Assembly (NCBI GenBank): GCA_009823505.1
Contig: VZQC01009956.1
Coordinates: 1,502,225 to 1,566,224, forward strand
Direction: 5' to 3'
DNA length: 64,000 nucleotides
Source: Rhizomys pruinosus
Taxonomy: Eukaryota > Chordata > Mammalia > Rodentia > Spalacidae
Both the position numbers and the translations under genes were made by a program. Below, piece by piece: positions 37,498 to 49,100 of the stretch; the stretch's first letter is position 1; the number at the start of each line of letters is the position of its first letter. Under the pieces are notes generated by a model that was not told where the DNA came from, did not search any database, and worked only from the letters and a program-made list of their open reading frames with translations.

Positions 37498-38263
37498 CAC
37501 CAGACCAGGGGATTCAAATCCTAGAAACAGGACAATATGCCCCCCCCCAATCTGGAGTCTTTTTCTGATTCTCAGATGGGCTTCAGCATCCATTGGTGGA
37601 CTGTCAGTGATACCCACCATGGTAGATTCTGATTATAGTGGAGAAATAAAAATTTTGGCTTCCTCCCCAAAAGGACCTATATCTATACAGGCTGGACAGT
37701 GCATAGCACAGGCTGTTCCTCTTCCCTTAATGGGAGATTTCCCGTACATACAAGCAAGAAGAGGCTCCTCACATCCTGGGTCATCAGATGTTTACTGGGT
37801 CCAACAACTAACCCAGGAGCGACCCACCCTTACATTATGGATTGAAGGGAAACAGTTTCAAGGAATTATGGACACAGGAGCCGATGTTACAGTCATTGCT
37901 CAAAAACATTGGCCTAGAGCCTGACGGCTTGCAGCCTCTGCCACCCATTTAAAAGGAATAGGGCAGACACAAAATACTCTACAAAGCTCTAAACTTTTGA
38001 CCTGGACATATAAACAAAATAATAAAGGAGTTATAACACCCTATATAGTTAAGGGCTTGCCAGTAAATTTATGGGAGAGAGACATCCTATCACAAATGGG
38101 TGTGCTTATGTGCAGCCCAAATGAAATAGTAACAGGACAGATGCTACACATGGGACACCTCCCAGGAAAAGGACTGGGGAAGAAGGGACAGGGCCCGGTG
38201 ACACCCATACAAGTTACCCCCTGTCCAAAAAATTTAGGATTAGGAGCAGAAAATTTTTCCTAA
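37368..38263 (+). pseudogene. pro: ERV pro: dUTPase, aspartic protease and G-patch; frameshift and stop
   Basis: The first part (phase -1 to gag) holds a dUTPase start, GSTGLDL near 37450, and reads to a stop at 37566. A C9 run (37540-37548) lies just before; after it the dUTPase continues in another frame with the late motif VDSDYSGEI (about 37622). Then comes the protease active site DTGAD (37871-37885). An in-frame TGA at 37922-37924 interrupts the protease. Beyond it the same frame is open to 38263 with a C-terminal G-patch ([10 protein letters not shown]). The dUTPase-protease-G-patch order is typical of betaretroviruses. Both the frame break and the stop would prevent a full product. 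Confidence 0.9.
38251..38257 (+). promoter_or_regulatory. pro-pol -1 frameshift slippery site A AAT TTT
   Basis: AAATTTT is in the correct phase of the pro frame (GAA AAT TTT TCC TAA), two codons before the pro stop, and shifts into the pol frame. The same heptamer is known at the pro-pol junction of type D retroviruses. Confidence 0.8.
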
Positions 38264-40848
38264 GGACCACTGATGATCCTGCACTCCAGGCTGACAAAAT
38301 CACATGGAAAAATGATGATCCAGTCTGGATTGATCAGTGGCCCCTACCTCAACAAAAAATACAGGCCGCGTTACTTTTAGTGTAGGAACAGTTAACGCTC
38401 AGCCACCTTGAGCCCTCCACTTCACCATGGAACTCCCCAATTTTTATAATTAAAAAGAAAAACGGAACTTGGAGATTGTTACAAGACCTTAGGGCTGTCA
38501 ATAAAACCATGGTCCCCATGGGGGCACTGCAACCTGGCCTGCCTTCCCCAGTGGCCATTCCAAAAAACCACTATAAAATTGTCATTGATATTAAAGACTG
38601 TTTTTTCTCTATTCCCCTCCACCCCAATGATTGCAAACGCTTTGTCTTTTCCATTCCTGTGGTCAACCACATAGGACCCAATCCACGTTTCCAGTGGTGC
38701 GTACTGCCACAAAGAATGGCTAACAGTCCCACCCTATGCCAACAATATGTAGCACAAAGTGTTAACCCTATTCGGATAAAGCATCCCAAGGCTTATATTG
38801 TTCATTATATGGATGATCTATTAATAGCCACTGAAACCATTGGAGAGGCTCAAAACATCACCCAACAACTGATTATAAACCTTCAACAGCGAGGATTTCT
38901 CATACCCCCAGAAAAAATACAGACACGCGATCCTTATTCTTTTCTAGGGTTCCATTTACAAAAAAACCAAATCTCTACTCAAAAGATCCAAATTAAAAGA
39001 ACTCGCCTATCAACATTAAATGATTACCAAAAACTCCTGGGAGATATTAATTGGCTCCGCCCATATCTCAAATTAACTACTTCTGAGCTTAAGCCCTTAT
39101 TCGACATTTTAAAAGGAGATCCTGACCCCACATCCCCCAGGGATTTATCTCCAAAGGCTGAAGCCTCATTACATATTGTAGAAAAGGCTATTTCCAATCA
39201 AAATATAGGATATTTTGACCCCCATAAAGTGCTTTTCCTCATAATATTCCCCACACCACACTCTCCAACAGGTCTTCTTTGGCAAAAACAGACACCCCTT
39301 TTATGGATCCATTTGCCAGCCACACACCCTAAGGTGCTCCCCACCTATCCCTCCCTGGTCTGCACACTTAGCTCCTTGGGCCTGCGCACCTCTGTCAGAT
39401 ATTTTGGAAAAGAGCCAGATATTATTATAACCACTTATAATGCTGACCAGTTAAAATGGTTACAGCAAAAAGATGATGAATGGACAATATTGTTAACCAC
39501 TTACCAGGGACAATTTGATAATCATTTCCCAGCAGACAAACTAATTCAATTTCTTAAAGTTACACCTTTTGTTTTTCCCTCCATCACCAAGAGCTCCCCT
39601 ATTAAAAATGCCCCAATGGTTTTTGTTGATGGATCATCCACAGGAATGGCTGCCTATGTAATAAATGATCAGACTTACCAGGTACCTACAAACTATACCT
39701 CAGCCCAACTTGTAGAGCTTCAAGGTGTCCTAACAGTCTTTCAGAAACTTAAAGACACCCCCTTCAATTTGTACTCAGACAGCCATTATGTTGTTAGATC
39801 CTTACAAGCCCTAGAAACTGTCCCTTTAATTCAACCCACTACAACAACCTTCTCACTATTCCTTAGGCTGCAACAATTGCTAAGAGATCGATATCACCCT
39901 TTCTATGTTGGACACATACGTGCTCATTCTGGACTTCCTGGCCCGCTAACCCAGGGCAATGATAAGGCTGATCTAGCCACTCACCTGGTGGGCCTTGTAA
40001 ACATTGTAAAAACAACAGACCCATTAAGAGATGCCCAGGAAGCACATACCCTCCATCACCTAAACGCTCACACCCTCCGCCTCCGCTTTGGGATTAATAG
40101 GGAACAGGCTCGCCAAATTGTCAAAAATTGTAAAAATTGCCTGACTTTTCTGCCAGAGCCACACACGGGAGTCAACCCTAGAGGGCTGACACCCGGAGAG
40201 CTGTGGCAAATGGACGTTACCCATGTCCCATCTTTTGGAAAACTAAAATTTGTTCATGTCTCTATTGACACCTTTAGTGGATTTATACATGCCACAGCAC
40301 AGTCAGGGGAAGCCACAAAAAATGTGATAGCCCACATGTTATCAACTTTCGCCGTTATGGGTCAGCCTAAATGCTTAAAAACAGATAATGGCCCTGGGTA
40401 TACTAGCCAAAGGTTTCAACAATTCTGTGCCCAGTTAAAGATCAAACACATCACAGGCATCCCCTACAATCCACAGGGACAAGGAATTGTGGAAAGAGCA
40501 AATCAAACGCTTAAACATACATTAACCAAATTAGCAAGCCAAGAACAGTTATATCCCCTAAAAGGAAACAGCAAACTTCTGCTGTCACATGCTCTCTTCG
40601 TCCTTAATTTTCTAAATTTGGACTTAAAAGGAAAATCAGCCGCTGATCGCTTATGGCATCCGACCACTAAAACAGATTACACAAAAGTATTGTGGAAAGA
40701 TCCTATGACAAACAAATGGAAAGGCCCTGACCCGGTACTCATATGGGGAAAAGGCCATGCATGTGTCTTTGACACTTTTGAAAATGGGGCAAGGTGGCTC
40801 CCAGAACGCCTAATAAAGCCCATTAACCCAACCCAGGGTGGCGCCTGA
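38257..40848 (+). pseudogene. pol: ERV pol: reverse transcriptase, RNase H, integrase; one stop near the N-terminus
   Basis: The pol frame is open from the slippery site except for a TAG at 38383-38385, then open for 790 codons from the first later ATG (38476) to 40848. Numbered from that ATG: reverse transcriptase with FVFSIP and the YMDD catalytic motif at 111-114 (38806-38817); RNase H with FVDGSS (Asp385) and YSDSHY; integrase with the HHCC zinc region (about 524-556) and the catalytic triad D580, D637, E673 with the usual 35-residue spacing between the last two. Integrase ends with a C-terminal region containing WKGPDPVLIWGKG. All catalytic residues I can check are present. The single nonsense codon and the defective upstream frames block a normal Gag-Pro-Pol product. 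Slightly overlaps pro at the 5' end. Confidence 0.95.
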
Positions 40849-40856
40849 GAATGGTA

Positions 40857-40873
40857 TTTATGCTTTCTTGCAG
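40857..40873 (+). other. Probable env splice acceptor
   Basis: A pyrimidine-rich stretch ending TTTCTTGCAG lies directly upstream of the env ATG at 40876, as expected for a subgenomic env message. Confidence 0.6.
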
Positions 40874-40875
40874 AA

Positions 40876-43090
40876 ATGATTCTCCTTCTGACCATCCTCT
40901 GCGGGACCATTAAAATCATCGGTTCCACCTCCAATATTCATGAGTCCTGGGATGCAACCGGACAAAACAACAGGTTTGAATGGTCAGACATGGAAGCTTT
41001 TGCCTTTTGTATCTTTACCCTCTCCTCCTTCTTTTTCTGGGTCATGGTTTTCCTCTGCTGTCACAGGACTTTTCCCCTTCTTCCCCTTATCTGTCTCTTT
41101 GGGGCCCCCACAGCGGCCGCCGCATCACCATACCAGCTTTTTAACTACACTTGGTTAATTATAAACCAAGCAGGAGATGTGGCCAATGCCTCCTCCACCG
41201 TTGGATCTCAACCCTCCTGGGAGCCCCTACATGTGGATCTTTGTGCGTTGGCCATGGGGGCCGATTCTCGATGGGGGACTCCTAGTATATTCATGCCTCA
41301 ATCCAAACCTGTAGATACACAGACCCGGTATTCCTCACTGCCCGCTTGCTTTAATGTGGCTGCACGCTCATGGCTGCAAGCAGCACCCATTTATGTTTGC
41401 CCCGGTTCGCACCGACCACGTAGTTGGGCAACTAGCTGTGGCTATGACAGTGATTACTTCTGTGGAGCCTGGACTTGTGAGACCACGGGAGATGTCTATT
41501 GGAAGCCCACTTCCAATTTTGATTATATCACAGTAAAACGAACTAACCCCTCCCAATACAAATTAAATTCCGGTCCTATCCCATACAATAACAAATGTAA
41601 ACAATGGTGCAATTCCCTCACAATATCCTTCACCGATAACGGAAAGAAAAAATCTTGGGAAGGACGTGGTTACCAATGGGGACTAAGACTATATATCTCA
41701 GGTTATAACCTTGGGCTCACCTTTAAAATCAAATTACAGAAAACCATCCCCAATGCACATAAGGCTTCGGTGGGACCTAATTCCATGGTACATAAGAAAC
41801 AACACCCCAAAAACCCCACCTGAGTTCAAAAACCTATCCCTACTAAAGCACCCAGTCCCATTTCATCCACCCACCCTGGACCCTCAGATATCCTTTTCCA
41901 ACCTACTTTACCTGAAGGCCCCATGCCCTCATCTGCGCTGATTCTCTCTTTAGTCAACGCTTCTGCCTTTGCTCTTCACAAAGTTTATAATGATAGTGAA
42001 TATGATTGTTGGCTATACTATTCCGTTGCCCCCCCTTTTTATGAAGGCATTTCAATTAAAGCTAACATTTCATTTACAAATAATATTAACCTTCTGTCCT
42101 GGTCTTCGGTTGAATTAACTCTTTCAGACTTATCAGGAATTGGTACCTGTCTGTGAGGACCCAGGATACTTCTACCCCTACCTTTAATCGACATTTGTAA
42201 TGATACTATAGTCATTAATTCTTCTTCTAAATATGCTTTTGCTCCTAATGATACATATTTTGCCTGCTCCACAGGACTAACTACATTTATTGACACTTCC
42301 CAGTTCCTAAATCATTCAGATTACTGTGTGGTAGTCCAGTTATTCCCAAGGTTACAAGTTTATGACTCTGACACCTTTGTAAAATTTTGGGAAAGGGAGC
42401 ATAAGAACAATAACTCCTACCCTCAAAGAGTCAGACGAGAACCCATTACAACAATTACCCTGGCAGTCATTTTGGGTCTTGGGGCCACAGAAGCCAGCAC
42501 AGGGATAGCTTCTATGATTACATCCCAACAAAATTATCATCAGCTTAGCCAAGCCATTGACAAAGACATTGAAGAACTCAGAACAGGACTAGAAAATCTA
42601 AAGGACTCTCTCACCTCCCTTTCAGAAGTAGTGCTACAAAATAGAAGAGGCCTCGACCTGCTGTTTCTACAGCAGGGAAGATTGTGTGCCACCCTAAAGG
42701 AGGAATGTTGCTTTTATACGGATAAAACAGGGTTAGTAGAAAACAGCCTTCAAAAAAATCAAAGATAACTTAGAAAAAAGAAAAAGGGAGCGTGAACAAC
42801 AAAACTCCTGGTATGAAAATTGGTCTTCCACCCCTTTTTGGTGGTCCACCTTATTACCTGGTCTCTTGGGACCTGTTCTTGGATTGATCCTGCTAATTTC
42901 ATTTGGGCCATGGGCACTTAATCGATTAACCAATTTTATTAAGTCCCAAATAAACTCCTCACTTACAGCCCAAGTCCATTACCATTGCTTGGCCATCGAA
43001 GAAGAAGCCGATGACAACCCTGCGCCTGCTCGCCTGTCCTCTGCCACTGTTTCTGCACCTGTGAACCAGCTTGACTTTCGCTCCCTATAA
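40876..43090 (+). pseudogene. env: ERV env, gammaretrovirus-like, with two stops and a frame shift
   Basis: A long leader (about 80 residues, hydrophobic stretch before APTAAAA) precedes a surface subunit that starts SPYQLFNYTW and contains CETTGDVYWKPTSNFDYITV, both similar to MLV/FeLV-type envelopes. TGA codons at 41821-41823 and 42154-42156 interrupt this otherwise open frame. The surface-subunit CXXC motif reads CWLY (about 42008), so its second Cys is missing. Downstream in the same frame are a furin site RVRR (42429-42440 region), a fusion-peptide-like hydrophobic stretch, and a CX6CC motif in the transmembrane subunit (about 42684). At an A7 run (42752-42758) the frame shifts by +1; the remaining frame encodes the membrane anchor (LLGPVLGLILLISFGPWAL) and tail, ending at 43090. 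Env mediates receptor binding and fusion; this copy cannot make a complete one. Confidence 0.92.
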
Positions 43091-43340
43091 GTTGTTGTCC
43101 CCAGGCTATAGAGTAGGCTGGTCTGTTCCAGTCCAGGTGGCCGCCCCAAAGACGGGCAACTTCCTCTCCCCTCTAACTGACCTAAGACAGGAGCCCTGAG
43201 GACGACAGGGTATCCAAAGACGGGTAAGGAAGGGGGTCTTGTAGAGGTCGAACCTAAGACAGGGATGGTCACATAATCGACTGATGATGCCACTCTGCCT
43301 GAATATCTCCCGAGCCTTCTTAATATAAAGAAGGGGGATA
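43091..43340 (+). other. ERV region between env and 3' LTR with polypurine tract
   Basis: About 250 bp without a recognisable gene. It ends in AAAGAAGGGGGATA (43327-43340), the likely polypurine tract priming plus-strand synthesis. Confidence 0.75.
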
Positions 43341-43710
43341 TGTGTGGAGCTGTAAGCCTGCTCATAAAGGGTTAACTCTGAAATAGCTTCAGAGCTGTTC
43401 CCTAAAAGTGGAGGTGTGCAGAGAAGCTTCCTGCCTGCACACATGATGTTCGGGAGGAAGCTTATCGCAAGCAAACAGTTTCTGCTGGTGCAGCAGCCTG
43501 CTTGATAAACTTTTAACTTTTTACAAGAGTTACCCCCTACCTCCTCCCTTCTTCCCACCTCACTGCCCTATAAATTGTACGTTTACCCTACAATAAAGTA
43601 GACCTCGACAAAGAGCTTGCCTGGTCTCGTTTCTCTCTCTCTCCCTTATCTTACAGGTTTTGGGGTCTCCCTTGGGTACCTGTCATTACATGTCCCTGCA
43701 GGCAGGGTCA
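43341..43710 (+). repeat. 3' LTR (370 bp)
   Basis: Starts TGTGTGGAGCTG and ends GGCAGGGTCA; TATAAA at 43569-43574, AATAAA at 43592-43597. It carries one copy of the U3 segment that is duplicated in the 5' LTR. It differs from the 5' LTR by about 14 substitutions. Confidence 0.95.
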
Positions 43711-43716
43711 ACCAAG
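43711..43716. repeat. Provirus target-site duplication, right copy
   Basis: ACCAAG, matching 34718-34723; the array unit resumes with TATAGTTTACCAGGAAAC. Confidence 0.95.
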
Positions 43717-44038
43717 TATAGTTTACCAGGAAACTACAGTCACCTTCCAGTGTGATCTTTATATCCACACTTTTGTGAAGCAAAGCCTATTCTGCTCTCA
43801 GGTGGTCCCTAGGTAAAACAACAGTTCCTTCAGTTTTCTGAAATTGCAAAATACTGCAGCTTCACTATGGTTTTCATTAGCATGAAACCCTCTAGTGGTC
43901 AGTACCGAAAAACAGAGCTTTTGTATTTTCAATGACAAATAATGGTAGCTTCACAAGCTCCCAAGAGGACCAAAAAAGAATAAAACCAGAATGTTCTAAA
44001 CACCATGTATCAATGCCCTGAATAACTATGAAAGCATG

Positions 44039-44405
44039 TGCATTAGTCACTTTTCTGTTGCTGTGATAAAACCACCATGAGCAAGGGAACTTAAAAAAGG
44101 AAGAGTTTATTTGAGCTTACAATTGACGGTTCCAGGGAATTAGAGTCCATTGTGGTGGGAGGCATGGCGGCTGGATCTGGAGAAGCAAGCCAAGGTTCAC
44201 ATCTTGCAATGAGCACAGGAAGCAGAGAGAGCAAGAGGCTGGAGACCGCAAAGAATGTTAAATTCACTAAGCCTGCCCCCAGTGACATACTTCCTCCAGC
44301 ACAGCCACACCCTCTAAGACCTCCAAGAACAGTGCCACCAACTGGAGACAAAATGTCTAAATACTTAAAGCCTATGGGAGGGACACTCTCATTCAAACTA
44401 CCACA
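44039..44405 (-). repeat. MaLR 3' LTR (left on plus strand)
   Basis: Direct repeat partner of 45775-46138; TGCATTAG...ACCACA on plus. Confidence 0.85.
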
Positions 44406-45774
44406 TTCCACTCCCTGGCCACCATAGGATCCTGACCATATAAAATGCAAAATGCATTTAGTCCAACCTTAAAAGTCCCCATAGTCTTTACCAGTCTCAA
44501 TTCTATTCAAAAGTCTATAGTCCAAAATCTCTTCTGAGACACAGGTCAATCTCTTAAATGTAAGCTCCTGTAAAATCAAAAGGCAATTTACATACTCCCA
44601 ACATACAGTGGAACTGAATACACATTCCCCCATTCTCAAAGGGAGGAACAAAGGCATAGTGAGGAAATACTGGACCGAAAACCAGCAGGGCAAACACCAA
44701 GGCCAGTAACTCCATGTGCAACTTCTGGGACTTGACTTCCAAAGGGCTTAGATGGATCATCTCTTCCAGCTTTACTTGCAACATACATCTCTTTCTTAGG
44801 CTGGTACCACTCCCTGTATGCAGCTCTCCTTGGCAAATATCTCACAGCTCTGGCATCTCAAATGTCTTCTTGGGGTCTCTGCTGCCAACCAGGCTTCACA
44901 TTCACAGCTTCACGCAATGGCCTATCAGGGCCTTCTTTATTCAGGGACGCCCCTGCTGCACTCTGTCTGGCCTCTGTGGCTCTCTGAAACCGTGGAGGAA
45001 GAACTGATGTCCCCTTCACTCTTGCAAACCTCATGCCTCTAGAGCCAGCACCACGTGAATGAAATTGCCGAATTTGGCTGCAAGTTTGGGACTGACTCTC
45101 TCCTACTTTAACCACATTTGCAAATTTTCTCTGCCCTGGACTTATTGGAGTAGAAAATGCTTTCATTGTTTTCCTTTCAAAAATTGGAGGCTTAGCTGGG
45201 TGTGGTCTTGTCCTGAAGGGACTGATTCTGTTGTTTACTTGCAAATCTCAAGGCCTCTCCTTAGTCACTTTAGTCTCCTTATCAAAAGGAACCTCTCCTT
45301 CACATGCCTTGGCCTCACCTTTAATCTTCCTAGTGCAGTTTTCAGATCCAAACTGTACATTCTGCATTTCTTTCTGCCCCATCTGCTCTTCTTCACTGTA
45401 GATCTGTACAATATTCACCATTAACAGCCACACCACCATTTCTACATTAGGCTGTCTTGAAATATCCTCCACCAAAGACATTAGTCCATTGCTTTTCAAC
45501 TTAGCATCAGGCAAGCATTTGGGCTGAGGGCAAACTGCTGTCAGACTCTTTATCAAAATATCCCGGTTGCTGCCTAAGTCTTTATTTTCCTCTGGAACTA
45601 CATTTTTTGCAGCAATGCTTTCTTCCAGGCTTCTACTAGAATGGCCCCTTAAGCTCGGCTTACAGTAGTCAACAGCTTTTCTAGCCCAAAGGTCCAAAGT
45701 CTTCCACATTTCTCCAAACATCCACATGGTCAGGTTCTTCACAGCCAACAGCCCACTTTCTGGTACCAAATAAC

Positions 45775-46138
45775 TGTATTAGTCCTTTTCTGTTGCTGTG
45801 ATAAAACCACTATGAACAAGGAAACTTATAAAAGGAAGAGTTTATTTGAGCTTATAATTGACGGTTCCAGGGAATTAGAGTCCATTGTGGTGGGAGGCAT
45901 GGCGGCTGGATCTGGAGCAGCAAGCCAAGGTTCACATCTTGCAATGAGCACAGGAAACAGAGAGAGTGAAAGGCTGGAGACTGCAAGGATTGTTAAATTC
46001 ACTAAGCCTGGCCCCAATGACTACTTTCTCTAGCACAGCCACACCTTCTAAGACCTCCAAGAACAGTGCCACCAACTGGAGACAAAATGTCTGAATACTT
46101 AAAGCCTATGGGGGGACAATCTCATTCAAACCACCACA
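45775..46138 (-). repeat. MaLR 5' LTR (right on plus strand)
   Basis: Direct repeat partner of 44039-44405. It is the 5' LTR on the minus strand because the primer-binding-like site lies directly next to it (45755-45774). Confidence 0.85.
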
Positions 46139-49100
46139 ACATGACACATTTTTTTCTTAAAGAAATGAGTGAATTTCAAGTTGAATACTCTTTGCCCCTA
46201 GATATTTGCAATTTGGAAATGTTTGGACTTGCAGATATTTCCATATACATAATAAGTTTTCACATACACCTTTTACAAATAATATTTTAAGTAATTTCGC
46301 TAAATACTTTTTGTAAGTTTATGTATGAAATGAAATTTTTCAGTACTTAATTTCCATCACGAAGTTTTATTCACATTCTATTGTATTTGAGTAATGTATT
46401 TGAGTTTCTAGATTAGGATATTTCTTATATAATTATAAGAGGCATATCTGAAATATCTAAATAAATGTAAAATTTACCCAAACAAGATTCACTGAATGAC
46501 TCTAGTAAACATATACACTTTTCTCTTTTCAAAACAGTAAGTTCATCCTAGTTACTAACATTGCCTGTCTGGAGGAAAGCTACCTTGTTCCTTCTTTCCC
46601 CTGTGGAACCCAACAATCTATTCCCTAAAAAGGGAAGCCAAGTTATCTTTTTAAATAAAACACACAGATTGTAAAATTCATGCATGCTCTCTTATTGGAA
46701 ACTTTAACTGAATTTTCCTTGAATTGAAATTGGGCCATGAAGTTTGTACCTGTTTCTAAAAGACCTTGATGGTCTTACACTCCCACAGAGAAAGTGAGCC
46801 ATGAATACTTCACATGTCTGCACTGCCTTCCTATCTTTTTCCTCCACACTCTCATTGGTTTGCTAGAATCAACATACACTAAATTTTCTCAGTTATTTTT
46901 ATGGATATGGATGTCTTGTCTGTAAGTGAACACATCCATACATTGTCATGGAGGCCAGAAGTGGTCAGCTGCCTGGAACTGAATTTACAGTTGTTTCTAG
47001 CTTCCATGTGACTATGAAAAAAGAACCCTGGGTCCTCTACAAAAGAACTTGATGCTCTTATTTTCTGGGCAGTCTCCCCATTCTCTCTCTGTTTCTAAAC
47101 ATATTCCCCTAGATTATTATATTAAGGGTGTTATTTTCTGATTAGAAGAACTAATACTGGGACACATCCTTGGATAGCTTGTTCTTCAAAGAAGAAGTAT
47201 ATCACATCAAAGAGTATGGACTCTGAAATGCATTCTTCTTAGAGATTAATAGAAGTTAGCAATAGCTAAATAGTGAGATATTCTGAAAGCCCATTTTAAT
47301 TTATCCTTCATTATATTACATTGCAGCCCATGATTGCATGGCATTGATTTACATTTTTCTGACATTATTGGAACCAAGAATGCTGTATCACTTCAGGCTT
47401 ATTGATTTTGGAATTCATAGATTCACATATTCGAACATCATGGATAAGAGATCAATTTTAAATAGAAATCAATTTTAAATAGAAAAATACTTAGATGCCA
47501 CCTAAATCTTAAATATATATCCTGAAGGAAATTTTACACAATATTTATGTGAAATTCCATGTTTACTCTAAGCTATCACCTGGGGTCAGATGTCACGTTT
47601 TCCAAATATGGCAACATGTCATATTTCAGAATCTCAGAACTGTAAATATCTATTCCATGTACCTAGTCAAGGAATGGTTAACTTGTTTGTTCATAAATGT
47701 ATTTAACATTTTCAAAGACAGGGTGAGATTTTGTGTCAGGTTTCTAGCAGTCTTATATGACACAAATTAATTCTGAATGAGGTACTAAATAAAAGTATAT
47801 ATATATATATATATATTATATCTATTAATTATACTAATATGACATTGTGATATATTTGCAATATTGATCAATGTGTAATTATCCACTCAAAATATTTAGG
47901 TTATTTATCATCACAAATATTTATCACTTACCTTCTAGAACATTAATCTATTTATTATATTCTAATTGTGAAAATTAATACTTTGTCTATAGTCACACTG
48001 CTGGTTAATAAAGACTAGAAATCTCACTTACCACCCTTTGCTGAAATAATGGTACCCATGCAAATGGAGTGTCATTAAATTCCTCTGGGGGGATCGCAAG
48101 CAACATCCAGTTTCCCTCCATCCTTAGGCAAACAGGCATACACATTCATTTGAAAATTTAAGTGGGTTTATTTCAGCTTACTAACTGTTCTATGGATGAG
48201 GGTTTACTTAAAGAAATGTGAGTGCTGCCCTCCCCCCACAAACACAACCCCCATGGCTTCATAGAAAATTCTCCATCCTGGCATGGACTCTCTGAGCTCC
48301 TAGCTAAAGTACAAAATGGCAAACAAGTGAAGGGATCAATCTCTCAGTTTGTCTGCTTATATACAGGTAGCTCCATCCCCCTCATACAGTCCAAGGCAGA
48401 CCTGCTGGATGGGAGTCCCAGGAGAATTTGTTAGCCATTTTTGAACTCCACTGGCATTGCAAGACATGACTGCTCTTACACACATGAAGGCAATATGAGT
48501 AAAAATCACAGAAACTGATCTGTGGTGTAGGATGGTAAAGCCTGGAACAGACACACACAAATACTGTGAACTGACATCTGACAAAGAGAAAATCACAAAG
48601 AACTAATAACAGAACCCCATTTTAATTGTGCTGGAAAACTTAGAAACAAATAGATAATAAAAAAGAATGGCAAGAAAGGAGAAATGGTTCAGTAGTTGAG
48701 AGCATTGGTGCTCTTTCAGAGTACCTGGCTTTGACTCTCAGCACCCACATGAAGCTAACAGCCAATCTTATGTGCAATTCCGGAAGATCCAACGTCCTCT
48801 TCTGGTCTCCATGGGCATTACAGAACACATGTGCACCAAAAACATGCAAAGAAAACACTCAAGCATATAATTTTTTTAAAGATTTAAAAATAAATATTTT
48901 GGCCTCTTAAAGAAAAAAAATCAAATATAGATGAATCAAGGACCCACAGATTGGTTCAGTTGGTAAATTCAGTTGCATTGCATGCCTGGTATCCTGAGTT
49001 CAATCCCTGAGCCCATACTGTGGAAGGTGAGCACTGACTCCAGAATTTAATTCTCATCTCCTTATATGTATCCCCTATCCCTGCAAGCACACCTGCAGAC

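Larger units (their letters stand above)
34724..43710 (+). mobile_element. Full-length defective endogenous retrovirus, betaretroviral gag-pro-pol with gamma-like env
   Basis: The element spans 8987 bp with order 5' LTR, PBS, gag, pro (dUTPase, protease, G-patch), pol, env, polypurine tract, 3' LTR. It has a 6 bp target duplication and TG...CA LTR ends. The two LTRs differ at about 14 of ~370 aligned bases (about 4%), which implies insertion some millions of years ago, depending on the rate used. It is inactive as a whole: frame breaks in gag (C10 run), pro (C9 run) and env (A7 run), and in-frame stops at 37922, 38383, 41821 and 42154. The separate pro frame with dUTPase, the G-patch and both slippery sites are type D/betaretroviral traits. 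Confidence 0.96.
44039..46138 (-). mobile_element. ERVL-MaLR-type LTR retrotransposon, non-coding, minus strand
   Basis: Two direct repeats (44039-44405, 367 bp, and 45775-46138, 364 bp) with TG...CA ends flank about 1.37 kb. On the minus strand the sequence next to the right-hand LTR reads TTTGGTACCAGAAAGTGGGC, a tRNA-Leu-like primer site typical of ERVL/MaLR elements. A purine-rich GGGAGTGGAA precedes the other LTR. The LTR start (TGTGGTAGTTTGAATGAGA on minus) resembles rodent ORR1/MT LTRs. Flanks GCATG (44034-44038) and ACATG (46139-46143) form a 5 bp target duplication with one mismatch. The LTRs differ by roughly two dozen substitutions (6-7%). The internal region has no gag or pol; its open frames are short. 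Confidence 0.85.
32000..47326. repeat. Array 2 unit 3 (short form), split by a provirus and a MaLR element
   Basis: After subtracting 34724-43716 and 44039-46143 the unit is about 4.2 kb, like unit 1. Its (CA)n tracts are at 33192-33239 and 34432-34498. The provirus sits between the TTTAATACC and AAGTATAGTTTACCAGG parts of the unit; the MaLR element sits in the GAAAGCATGACACATG segment. Confidence 0.85.

Noticed and set aside
44039..46138. Open frames up to 173 codons in the MaLR internal region
   Set aside because: No gag, protease or polymerase motif; MaLR internal regions are non-coding in rodents and these frames do not extend through the element.
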